Position numbers and translations under genes: made by a program. The notes beneath the pieces were generated by a model. That model saw nothing but the letters and a program-made list of their open reading frames with translations, did no database searches and was not told where the DNA came from. Below are positions 17,264 to 24,792 of a stretch of 64,000 nt of DNA, piece by piece. The stretch is from Haloterrigena salina JCM 13891 (GTDB taxonomy: Archaea > Halobacteriota > Halobacteria > Halobacteriales > Natrialbaceae). Location of the stretch: positions 1 through 64,000 of the forward strand of contig NZ_AOIS01000067.1 in the NCBI RefSeq assembly GCF_000337495.1, read 5' to 3'. The first letter of the stretch is position 1, and each line of letters begins with the position of its first letter.

Positions 17264-17590
17264 ATGTCAACCACTGCAAGCACCGACGTCGCACTGATGC
17301 TCCTGCAACTGATCGCGGTGACGATCCCCGCGACCGTCGTCCTGATCGAACAGTTACGTCGGTCGGGGAACCTCGAGTGGCAGTTCCGGAAGCTGAGCTT
17401 CGGGCTCGTGCTCTCGAGTATCGGGCTGCTGCTCGCGGCCGCGACTGCCGTGATGGCCTACTTCGTCGCGAGCCTTCAGCTATCGGCCGCCATTTACGCC
17501 GGACTGATTCTCGTGATCCTCGGGTTGCCGCCCCTCGGGGCGTTCGTCGCCGTTCTCTACCGCGAACACCGGATGGAGTTCGGTCCCTGA
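17264..17590 (+). CDS. Small three-helix membrane protein
   Basis: A 108-residue protein starting MSTTASTDVAL with three hydrophobic segments (about residues 6-24, 40-65 and 70-94) and a basic loop RRSGNLEWQFRKLS between the first two. I recognise no family. It lies 183 bp after the oxidase-like gene and could be an accessory subunit of it or an independent membrane protein; the sequence does not decide. An upstream in-frame extension of 13 residues is Arg-rich and less likely. Confidence 0.6.
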   Translation: MSTTASTDVALMLLQLIAVTIPATVVLIEQLRRSGNLEWQFRKLSFGLVLSSIGLLLAAATAVMAYFVASLQLSAAIYAGLILVILGLPPLGAFVAVLYREHRMEFGP

Positions 17591-17598
17591 AGGCCCTC

Positions 17599-17646
17599 GC
17601 TACGTCCGGACTCGGCCGGCTGCGGGTTCGACTCCCGCGCGTAGCT
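17599..17646 (+). other. tRNA-like acceptor/T-arm structure without D and anticodon arms
   Basis: Bases 17599-17605 (gctacgt) pair with 17639-17645 (gcgtagc) as a 7-bp acceptor-type stem with one G-U. Bases 17622-17626 (gcggg) pair with 17634-17638 (cccgc) as a 5-bp T stem closing the canonical 7-nt loop ttcgact, and the two stems abut exactly as in tRNA. Only 16 nt separate the 5' acceptor strand from the T arm instead of about 41; they can form a small hairpin (ccgg/ccgg). It could be a tRNA remnant, an RNA-processing signal, or an unusual small RNA. Confidence 0.5.
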
Positions 17647-17647
17647 T

Positions 17648-17664
17648 CGGCGGCTTCGCCGCCG
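17648..17664 (+). repeat. 7+3+7 palindrome (TTC loop), intergenic copy
   Basis: cggcggc-ttc-gccgccg is a perfect 7-bp inverted repeat around TTC, two bases after the tRNA-like structure and just before the PadR gene. The same architecture occurs inside the acyl-CoA synthetase gene and at the start of scpA. Without a downstream T-run it is not an obvious archaeal terminator. Confidence 0.6.
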
Positions 17665-17675
17665 GTGACGAACCG

Positions 17676-18041
17676 ATGCCCAGCCACCCACCGAGTGACA
17701 CCGACGACAGTACCGAACCGATCTCCGACGAGCACGCGGAGCCGCGGCCGCTGGCGAACCTGACCGGGTTCAAACGTGATCAACTGTTCGTTATCCGAAT
17801 GCTCGCGGAGCGAAACCCCCACGGACTCGTCATCAAGGACAAGCTCGACTGTTACTACGACGAGGAGATCAACCAGGGCCGACTCTACCAGAACCTGAGC
17901 GAACTCGTCGAAGAGGGTTACGTCGAGAAACACCCTCTCGACGGGCGAACCAACGCCTATCGTCCGAGCACGCGCGCCAACAGGCGTCTCGAGGAACACC
18001 ACGAGTGGGAGCGCCGGTGCCTCTGCTGTGAGTCCCCATGA
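17676..18041 (+). CDS. PadR-family transcriptional regulator
   Basis: A 121-residue winged-helix protein. After a 30-residue acidic N-terminal tail it has the PadR pattern: FKRDQLFVIRMLAERNPHGL, GRLYQNLSELVEEGYVEKH and the wing DGRTNAYRPS. Its C-terminus ends CLCCESP, three cysteines that might sense metal or redox state. It would bind DNA as a dimer near its own or adjacent promoters. It sits in the middle of the membrane island, so it is a candidate regulator of the oxidase-like and dehydrogenase-like genes. Confidence 0.8.
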   Translation: MPSHPPSDTDDSTEPISDEHAEPRPLANLTGFKRDQLFVIRMLAERNPHGLVIKDKLDCYYDEEINQGRLYQNLSELVEEGYVEKHPLDGRTNAYRPSTRANRRLEEHHEWERRCLCCESP

Positions 18042-18222
18042 CGGTCGCGCTCCCGCGGCGATCGCACCGACGGCGTTCGCCGCCGGGCGCGGTCGCGCGT
18101 TCCCGGACCATCGCCGGATCGTCCGTTCTGAGTCTGCACAGTGATCGTATCGATCGAACTCTCCGAGTAGACCGACGTCTGCCGAGCGGGTCGGTCGACC
18201 ATAGTCCGTTGACCCTGACACG

Positions 18223-19503
18223 ATGACAGCCTTTCACGACACCGACGACGAGACGACCCGAACCGATCCCGACCTCGCCGCCCCGTGGGCGTACGCGACG
18301 GCCGCGACGCGCCGTCTCGGCGTCCCCGACGGGATCGAACAGCGACTGCTCCACCCCCGCCAGCGCGAGCGGATTTCCGTGCCGTTCGAACGCGACGACG
18401 GCGCGCTCGACGTCTGCGAGGGGTACCGCGTCCGCCACGACGGCGTCCGCGGTTCCTTCCTCGGACCGCACCGGTACTACCCCGCGCTGAACGGGGACGA
18501 CTGCGCCGGCCTCGCGGCCGCGACGACCGTCAGCGCGGCGATCGCCGACCTCCCGTTCGGCGGCGCCGCGGGCGGAGTCGCGGTCGATCCGACGGCGCTG
18601 TCCCAGGACGAACGCAGTCGACTCACCCGATCCTACGCGCACCGAATCGCGGGCGTCGACCGCGGCGACGACGTCCTCGTTCCGGAGGTCGGTACCGACC
18701 GGCGGACGATGGCCCGGTTCGCCGACGCCGTCGCCGACGACGTCGACGCCCCCCGAACCGCGGCCGTCGCCGGCAAACCGCCGGCCATCGGCGGCCTCCG
18801 GGAGATCGATCGGGCGGGCGGTCACGGCCTCGCGCACGTGACGCGGGAGGTCCTCGAGACCGACCGCGACCGACCGCTGGCCGACGCGACGATCGCGGTC
18901 TACGGCACTGCGGCCTGCGGCGTGGCGGCCGCTCGTCTGCTCGAGTTCCGGGGCGGCTCCGTCGTCGCCATGTCAAGCGACCGAGTCGGCCTCGTCGCTC
19001 CGGACGACGGCTCCGGGCTCGATACCAACCTCGTGCCCAGTTATCTCGAGCGTCCGGGCGCGCTCGCCGAGTACGACGACGGCACCGTGACCGGCACCGA
19101 GAACGTCCTCGAGTGCGACGCCGACGCGTTGGTTCTCGCGGCGCCGGCGACGACGATCACCGCCGACAACGCCGACGGCATCCGCGCCGACCTCGTCGTC
19201 GAAGGGACCGTCGGCGCCGTGACGCCGGACGGACAGCGCGCCCTCGAAGAGCGCGGTATCGACGTCGTCCCCGCCGTGCTCGCGACCGCGGGGCGGCCGA
19301 TCGCGGCCCACCTCGAGTGGATCCGGACCGTCGGCCGCGATCGCATGAGCGACGCGCGCGTGACCAACGAGTTCGCCTACGCGCTGACCGACGCGGTCGA
19401 GGACGTTCGCGACCGCCGCGAGCGCTGCGATCTGAGTTGGCGGGCCGCGGCCTATAGCGTCGGCTGCTCCCGCGTCGCGGCGGCCCACGAGGTGATTCGG
19501 TGA
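18223..19503 (+). CDS. Glutamate dehydrogenase-like protein lacking catalytic residues
   Basis: A 426-residue protein with the full Glu/Leu/Phe/Val dehydrogenase fold: an N-terminal substrate domain (about 40-185) and a C-terminal NAD-type domain (about 190-420). The active-site lysines of the family are all changed: the position in RGPYKGG is Leu80, that in MTWK is Ser104, and that in GGAKGG is Ala116; the catalytic Asp of PAPD is Glu155. The dinucleotide loop GxGxxG is also degenerate (GTAACG). It is therefore unlikely to oxidise glutamate and may be a regulatory or binding protein. Its stop overlaps the GTG of the propeller gene, so they form an operon. Confidence 0.85.
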   Translation: MTAFHDTDDETTRTDPDLAAPWAYATAATRRLGVPDGIEQRLLHPRQRERISVPFERDDGALDVCEGYRVRHDGVRGSFLGPHRYYPALNGDDCAGLAAATTVSAAIADLPFGGAAGGVAVDPTALSQDERSRLTRSYAHRIAGVDRGDDVLVPEVGTDRRTMARFADAVADDVDAPRTAAVAGKPPAIGGLREIDRAGGHGLAHVTREVLETDRDRPLADATIAVYGTAACGVAAARLLEFRGGSVVAMSSDRVGLVAPDDGSGLDTNLVPSYLERPGALAEYDDGTVTGTENVLECDADALVLAAPATTITADNADGIRADLVVEGTVGAVTPDGQRALEERGIDVVPAVLATAGRPIAAHLEWIRTVGRDRMSDARVTNEFAYALTDAVEDVRDRRERCDLSWRAAAYSVGCSRVAAAHEVIR

Positions 19504-20747
19504 TCGACCGCCTCGACGACTCGCTGTCCGACGCCCTCGAGTGGCTCCAGCGGGTCGGCTCGCCCGGAACGGCCGACGACGCGAGCGAAGCGGGCAGCGA
19601 CCGGACCGAAGCCGACGGCGACCGCCGATCCGCCGGCGACGACGGAGGGGAGGGAGACGCCGACGCCGCAAACCGAGCGAGCGACACGGACGCCGGCGAC
19701 GGGACCGACGACCGCGGCGACTGGGAAGCCGTCGAGTCGCCGACGTCTCGGACCCTCCACGGCGTCGTCCACGGACAGGACGGCCCCTACGCCTGCGGCG
19801 AAGGTGGACTGCTGCTTCACCGAACCGGCGACGGCTGGCGGGTCGTCCTCGAGCGCGGCCCGGGCGTCTCGGAGAACACCCTGCGCTCGATCGCGGCGAC
19901 CGACGACGGCTGTCGGCTCTGGTTCGCCGGCGACAGCGGCGCTCTCGGGTTCTACGACGTGGCCGACGGCCACCTCAGCGACTACTCCGCGCCGATGGAG
20001 AAGACGAGCACCTGGGAGGCCATCGCCGTCGCGGGCCGAACGGGCGAGGAACGCGTTCGCATCGCCAACGGCTCCGGCGAGGTCCTCGACTGCACCGTCG
20101 AGGACGGCTGTCCCGTCTGGGGCGAGGTCGTCGAACCCGGCGGCGGATCGACGATCCCCGGCATCACGGCGGGGCCGGACGGGTTCTACGCGATCGACAC
20201 CAGCGGCGGCGCGTACCGCGAGGCCGCCGCCGGCGACGCGACCGCCGGCGGGACCGACGGTTCGACGGAGCGCGATCCGAGAGACGGCGAACCGGCAGAT
20301 ACGGAGCCCACCGACACCGAACCGACCGACGAGTGGGACCGGATCGGCGTCCGCAACGCACAGGTTGACTTCCAGGACGTCTGGGCCGGCGACGAGTCGG
20401 TGTTCATCGCCGGCGCCGACGGCATCGCCTACCGGTACGATCCCGACTGCGAGAACTGGACGCCGCTGCACGTCGGACAGGGCGCGCTGCAGGCGATCCG
20501 GTCGCGGGGCACCGACACGGTGGCGGTCGCCAACGGCGGCCGGATCTACGAGCGGGCGGCGAGCGTCCGCTGGACCGAACTGGACGCCCCGACCGAACAG
20601 TCGCTGCTGGGACTCGCGCTGGCTCGCTCGAGCGCTGACAGCGACGGCCTGGGAACCGTCCCCGTCGACGTCGCGGTCGGCGCCGGCGGCGCCATCCTCG
20701 AGTGCGGCCGCCGCGAGCGGCCGACCGACGGTGATCGCCGTGACTGA
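19500..20747 (+). CDS. Beta-propeller protein, cytosolic paralog of the 7523-8494 lipoprotein
   Basis: A 415-residue protein starting at a GTG that overlaps the upstream stop. Residues 1-75 are an acidic Asp/Gly-rich linker with no signal peptide; the rest is a beta-propeller of the same blade type as the lipoprotein at 7523-8494. Shared segments include AGDSGALGFYDV, SAPMEKTSTWEAIA and VWGEVVEPG. Another acidic low-complexity insert (about residues 240-280, repeated D-T-E-P-T) interrupts the blades. It may be a scaffold or assembly factor; absence of a secretion signal suggests it acts in the cytoplasm or is carried by a partner. Confidence 0.72.
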   Translation: MIDRLDDSLSDALEWLQRVGSPGTADDASEAGSDRTEADGDRRSAGDDGGEGDADAANRASDTDAGDGTDDRGDWEAVESPTSRTLHGVVHGQDGPYACGEGGLLLHRTGDGWRVVLERGPGVSENTLRSIAATDDGCRLWFAGDSGALGFYDVADGHLSDYSAPMEKTSTWEAIAVAGRTGEERVRIANGSGEVLDCTVEDGCPVWGEVVEPGGGSTIPGITAGPDGFYAIDTSGGAYREAAAGDATAGGTDGSTERDPRDGEPADTEPTDTEPTDEWDRIGVRNAQVDFQDVWAGDESVFIAGADGIAYRYDPDCENWTPLHVGQGALQAIRSRGTDTVAVANGGRIYERAASVRWTELDAPTEQSLLGLALARSSADSDGLGTVPVDVAVGAGGAILECGRRERPTDGDRRD

Positions 20748-20802
20748 ACGCCGGCCGTCCGCGATCGTATCGCACGTCGACCCCCACTTCGCCGCGTAAC
20801 CG

Positions 20803-21618
20803 ATGGCACCAGACATCTCACTCCCGTCGACCGATCGTCTCGACCTCGAGGTCCCGGCCCCCGAACTCCTCGTCCTCTCGCTGTCGGCCCTGCTGTGGCT
20901 CGTCCTCCTGCAGGGGTGGCTTCCCGGACTTGGCTCCCCGCCGGCGGGCCTCGAGGCGCCGATGAGCGCACCGGGCGTCCCCGAAGCGATCGCCGCGGCC
21001 AACGGCCTCGGCGGCGTCGCGGCGTACCTGCTGCTGTGGGGGACGATGATGCTGGCGATGATGCTCCCGTCGCTGCTCCCGGTCGTTCGGAAGATCCGCG
21101 AGGAGGTCTGTGCCAGTCGATCCGTGTTCGGATCCGCGATCGCCGCCTTTCTCGGCGCCTACGGCCTCGCGTGGACGCTCGTCGGCGCCGTCCCGCTGGC
21201 GGTTGCCGTTCTGGTCCCGATCCGTGCGCTGCTGACCGCCTCCGCGTTCGGCATCTCCGTCGCCGCGCTCGTCGTCGGCGGTCTGCTGGCGTTCGCCGGT
21301 GTCTACCAGCAGACGGCGCTGAAACGCGATCTGCTCGCTCGTTGTGGTCGCTGTCATTCGGTCCCTCATCGTCCCGAGTCCGCTCGAATGGCCCGCGACG
21401 GTCTCTCGTACGCCGCCAACTGTATCGGCTGTACGTGGCCGCTGTTCGCGCTGATGGTCGCGCTCGGGTCGATGAACGTCCTCGTCATGGTCGGGCTGAC
21501 CCTCGTCGTCTCGATAGAGCGGCTCGCACCGGACGAGACCGCCGCCGCTCGCGCCCTCGGCGTCGTGCTACTCGGCGCCGCTGTCTTCACGCTCCTGTTC
21601 GGCGTGCCGGCCGTCTGA
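20803..21618 (+). CDS. DUF2182 metal-binding integral membrane protein
   Basis: A 271-residue membrane protein of the DUF2182 (COG5486) family. Family marks are the Met-rich helix WGTMMLAMMLPSL, the loop YQQTALKRDLLARCGRCHS with a CxxC, and the helix start CIGCTWPLFALMVALGSMN. The Met and Cys residues suggest a soft-metal site such as copper, but the family has no proven function. Six to seven hydrophobic segments are seen. It follows the propeller gene by 55 bp and closes the plus-strand arm of the membrane island. Confidence 0.85.
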   Translation: MAPDISLPSTDRLDLEVPAPELLVLSLSALLWLVLLQGWLPGLGSPPAGLEAPMSAPGVPEAIAAANGLGGVAAYLLLWGTMMLAMMLPSLLPVVRKIREEVCASRSVFGSAIAAFLGAYGLAWTLVGAVPLAVAVLVPIRALLTASAFGISVAALVVGGLLAFAGVYQQTALKRDLLARCGRCHSVPHRPESARMARDGLSYAANCIGCTWPLFALMVALGSMNVLVMVGLTLVVSIERLAPDETAAARALGVVLLGAAVFTLLFGVPAV

Positions 21619-21675
21619 ACGGTACCGGATCGCCGGCGCTCGTCGGTAGCTCGTCGGCGGTTCGGTTTCGACCGA

Positions 21676-23751
21676 CTACCTGGCGTCGGCGAGTTCCTCG
21701 AGCGCCTCGGGATTCTCGATGCTGCTCATGTCGCCGAGATCCTCGCCGGTGTAGGTGGCCTCGATGGCCCGGCGGATGATCTTGCCCGACTGGGTCTTCG
21801 GGAGGTCGTCGACGAACAGGATCTCGCGCGGGCGGAACGGCTTGCCCAGTTCCTCGCCGACCTGCGCCCGTAGTTCCGCCTTGAGGTCGTCCGATTCCTC
21901 CCGGCCGTCCTCGAGGATGACGTAGGTGACGACCGCCGTCCCGGTCGTCTCGTCGGGGGCGCCGATGGCGGCGGCCTGGTTGACGGCCTCGTGGTCGATG
22001 AGCGCGCCCTCCACTTCCGCGGGGCCGACCTTGCGGCCCGCCACGTTCAGCGCGTCGTCGGCCCGGCCGTGGAGGAACCAGAAGCCGTCCGCGTCCTTCT
22101 GGGCCCAGTCGCCGTGGTTCCACATCGGCGGGTCCTCGAACGTCGACCAGTACTCGTTCAGGTAGCGCTCGTCGCCCGACCACAGCGACTTCGTCATCGA
22201 GGGACAGGAGTCACGCGCGACGAGGAACCCCCGCTGGTTGTCCTCCCGGACGGAACTCCCGTCCCGATCGACGATATCGATGTCCATGCCTAGCCCGGGT
22301 CCGCCAAGCGTGCAGGGCTTCAGCGGCTGGGTCGGCATCGGCATCAGGAAGCAGCCGCAGATTTCGGTGCCGCCGGAGATGTTGATGATCGGCGCCTCGC
22401 CGTTGCCGACGTTCTCGTAGAACCACCGCCACGATTCGGGGTCCCAGGGCTCGCCCGTCGATCCGAGGAGTCGGAGCGAGGAGAGGTCGTAACCCTCGAG
22501 CCACTCGTCCCCGTGCTTCCGTAGCGCCCGGATCGCGGTCGGCGAGATGCCGAACTGCGTCAGCTCGTGGCGGTCGATCATCTCCCAGAAGCGATCCGGT
22601 TCGGGGTGGTCGGGCGCGCCCTCGTACATGAAGACGGTGCCGCCGAAGGTGTGGGTGCCGATGAGCGTCCACGGCCCCATCATCCAGCCGATGTCCGAGA
22701 CCCAGAAGAACCGGTCCGCGGGTTTGAGGTCCATCCCGAAGTAGACCTCCTTGGCGCACTGGACCTGCACGCCCGCGTGGGTGTGGACGATCCCCTTCGG
22801 CTTGCCCGTGGTGCCCGACGAGTAGAGGAGCATCGACTCCTGGCTCGAGTCGAGCGCCTTCGTCTCGTACTCGTCGTCGGCCGCTTCGACGGCGTCGTCC
22901 CACCACTCGTCCCGGTCGTCACTCCAGGGGATCTCGTGTTCGCTGTGGCGGTCGCTGGATCCCAGCCGGTCGAAGACGATCGTGTGCTCGACGTGCCCGG
23001 CCTCCTGGATGGCCTCGTCGGCGGCGGACTTGAGGAAGACGGGATCGCCGCGCCGATAGAAGCCGTCGCCCGTAAAGAGCACCGAGCACTCCGAGTCCGC
23101 GATCCGAGTCGCGGCCGCGTCGACGCCGAAGCCCGAGAAGATCGGGACCGCGATCGCACCGACCTTGAAACAGCCGTACAGAATGGAGACGACCTCGGGC
23201 ACCATCGGCATGTAGAGGCCGACGGTGTCGCCGGTCTCGATGCCCCGTTCCTCGAGGGCGTTAGCCACCTTGTTCGACTGCCGCCGGAGTTCGTGGTAGG
23301 TCACCTCCCGGATGTCGCCGTCCTCGCCCTCCCAGATGGTCGCGACCCTGTTGCGTCGCTCCTCGTCGACCGCGGCGTGGCGGTCGAGGACGTTGTGGGC
23401 GATATTGAGTTCGCCGCCGGGATACCAGTCGGTGAACTGCGGACCACCGCGGCTCGCGGTTTCACCGCTCGCTTCCGAGGCGCTTCGCGCCTCGCCGTCG
23501 TCTCTCACCTCGTCGTACTCCTCGTAGAACTCGATCCCGAGGTAGTCGACGAGTTCGTCCCAGAACCAGTCGACGCCGCTCTCGGGTTCGCCGTCGACCT
23601 CGCTCGTCGTCCGCTCGATGAGCTCGTCGTAGTCGTCGATATCGTACGTCTCCATGAAGTCGTAGACGTTCGTCGACTCGACGAACTCCCGGCCGGGGTC
23701 GTGGACGATCTCGTCGACGTCCTCGAGCGCCGGATCTGTTGCGTCGGACAT
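21676..23751 (-). CDS. AMP-forming acyl-CoA synthetase (acetyl/acetoacetyl-CoA synthetase-like)
   Basis: A 691-residue ANL-superfamily ligase that adenylates a carboxylate and transfers it to CoA. The phosphate loop YSSGTTGKPKG starts at about residue 310, GSTGEPWDPESW follows, and the catalytic lysine in KTQSGKIIRR is about residue 657. The long N-terminal region with QFTDWYPGGELNIAHN is of the acetyl-CoA synthetase type. A short palindrome-derived insert (EARSAS, residues around 87-92) is in the N-terminal part. It follows the SDR gene by 2 bp, so the pair likely turns a hydroxy or keto acid into its CoA ester; acetoacetate is my inference. Confidence 0.85.
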   Translation of the reverse strand: MSDATDPALEDVDEIVHDPGREFVESTNVYDFMETYDIDDYDELIERTTSEVDGEPESGVDWFWDELVDYLGIEFYEEYDEVRDDGEARSASEASGETASRGGPQFTDWYPGGELNIAHNVLDRHAAVDEERRNRVATIWEGEDGDIREVTYHELRRQSNKVANALEERGIETGDTVGLYMPMVPEVVSILYGCFKVGAIAVPIFSGFGVDAAATRIADSECSVLFTGDGFYRRGDPVFLKSAADEAIQEAGHVEHTIVFDRLGSSDRHSEHEIPWSDDRDEWWDDAVEAADDEYETKALDSSQESMLLYSSGTTGKPKGIVHTHAGVQVQCAKEVYFGMDLKPADRFFWVSDIGWMMGPWTLIGTHTFGGTVFMYEGAPDHPEPDRFWEMIDRHELTQFGISPTAIRALRKHGDEWLEGYDLSSLRLLGSTGEPWDPESWRWFYENVGNGEAPIINISGGTEICGCFLMPMPTQPLKPCTLGGPGLGMDIDIVDRDGSSVREDNQRGFLVARDSCPSMTKSLWSGDERYLNEYWSTFEDPPMWNHGDWAQKDADGFWFLHGRADDALNVAGRKVGPAEVEGALIDHEAVNQAAAIGAPDETTGTAVVTYVILEDGREESDDLKAELRAQVGEELGKPFRPREILFVDDLPKTQSGKIIRRAIEATYTGEDLGDMSSIENPEALEELADAR
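23477..23493 (-). repeat. 7+3+7 palindrome inside the acyl-CoA synthetase gene
   Basis: gaggcgc-ttc-gcgcctc is a perfect 7-bp inverted repeat with a TTC loop. On the coding strand it encodes E-A-R-S-A-S in frame and is followed by another Ser/Ala/Gly-rich stretch, so it looks like a tolerated insertion in a surface loop. Confidence 0.6.
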
Positions 23752-23753
23752 TG

Positions 23754-24611
23754 TTACTCGTAGGTAAGGGTCATGCCACCATCAAACAACAGGTCGCCGC
23801 CGTCCAAGTGCCGGCCGAGATCCGAGAAGCCCAACAGGAAGAGGTTGGCGACGTCGATCGGTTCCATCATCTCTGTGACCCGGGACTGGCCGAGCATGAC
23901 GTCCTCGATCACCTCGTCGACCGAGATCCCGCGCTGCTCGGCGGTGTCCTCGAGCTGGTCGGTCACCAGCGGCGTCTTCACGTAGCCGGTGCTGATCGAG
24001 TAGGCGCGGATCTCCCCCTCGCCCTCGGCGGCGATCGACTGGGTGAGCCCGCGCAGACCGAACTTCGAGACGTTGTAGCCGACCTTGTCGCTGGTGACGT
24101 AGTGGCCGTGGACCGAGCCCATGTTGCCGACGCAGCCCCGCCCGTCCTCGGTCTCCCGGAAGTGCGGGATGCAGAGCTTCGAGAGGTACAGCGGCGCCCG
24201 GAGCATGATCCGGTGCATCATGTCGTAGGTCTCCATCGGGAAGTTCTCGATCGAGTCGATGTGTTGCATCCCGGCGACGTTAGCGAGGTACTTCACGTCG
24301 CCCAGCTCGGCCGCCTCGTCGACGATCCGCTCGAGGGCGTCGTCCTCGGTCAGATCGCCGACGATCGTCTCGATCTCGCCCTCGAGACCGAGTTCCTCGC
24401 CCCGGTCGACGGTCCCGACGAGGCCGTCCTCATCGATGTCCGTCGCCGCGACGGTGAGGCCGTTCCCGGCGGCAGCGAGCGCGGTCGCGCGACCGATCCC
24501 GGACCCGGCGCCGGTCACGAGACAGACGTTGCGGTCGGTAAAGGCGTCGTCGTCGATCCGGTGAATCTCCTCGGCGGTCACGGTCGGTGGCGTCACCTGG
24601 TCCTGTGACAT
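23754..24611 (-). CDS. Short-chain dehydrogenase, 3-hydroxybutyrate dehydrogenase-like
   Basis: A 285-residue SDR. The cofactor loop TGAGSGIG is near residue 34, NVAG and the catalytic YNVSK motif follow, and the acidic residue after the second strand (ATDID) favours NAD. The C-terminal segment TGYVKTPLVTDQLEDTAE with GISVDEVIED resembles bacterial D-3-hydroxybutyrate dehydrogenases. It precedes the acyl-CoA synthetase by 2 bp in one operon. Together they could oxidise 3-hydroxybutyrate, for example from polyhydroxybutyrate breakdown, to acetoacetate and then activate it. Substrate assignment is inferred from similarity of pattern and context. Confidence 0.8.
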   Translation of the reverse strand: MSQDQVTPPTVTAEEIHRIDDDAFTDRNVCLVTGAGSGIGRATALAAAGNGLTVAATDIDEDGLVGTVDRGEELGLEGEIETIVGDLTEDDALERIVDEAAELGDVKYLANVAGMQHIDSIENFPMETYDMMHRIMLRAPLYLSKLCIPHFRETEDGRGCVGNMGSVHGHYVTSDKVGYNVSKFGLRGLTQSIAAEGEGEIRAYSISTGYVKTPLVTDQLEDTAEQRGISVDEVIEDVMLGQSRVTEMMEPIDVANLFLLGFSDLGRHLDGGDLLFDGGMTLTYE

Positions 24612-24756
24612 TTCGTACGGCTACCCTCGGAACGCGCTAAAAGACGCGCGTTAACATATCAACGGGCGTCCGGACGGCGCGCCGACCGACGCGACGGTAC
24701 CGGTTTCGATCGGTAATCTCCGATTTCGAGCGAGTTGCGCTCGCGAACGAGTGGTA

Positions 24757-24766
24757 GATATTAATA
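24757..24766 (+). promoter_or_regulatory. TATA box for the Bat-type regulator
   Basis: gatattaata lies 27-36 nt before the ATG at 24793, a good leaderless promoter. The opposite-strand AT island around 24648-24660 may serve the divergent SDR operon. Confidence 0.6.
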
Positions 24767-24792
24767 CTCCGTGTGTGGATCACTCGCTAGCA

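Noticed and set aside
18038-18226. 62-residue ORF overlapping the PadR stop by 4 bp
   Set aside because: Its translation is Arg/Ser-rich and unlike haloarchaeal proteins, it has no promoter of its own, and the overlap is the only support.
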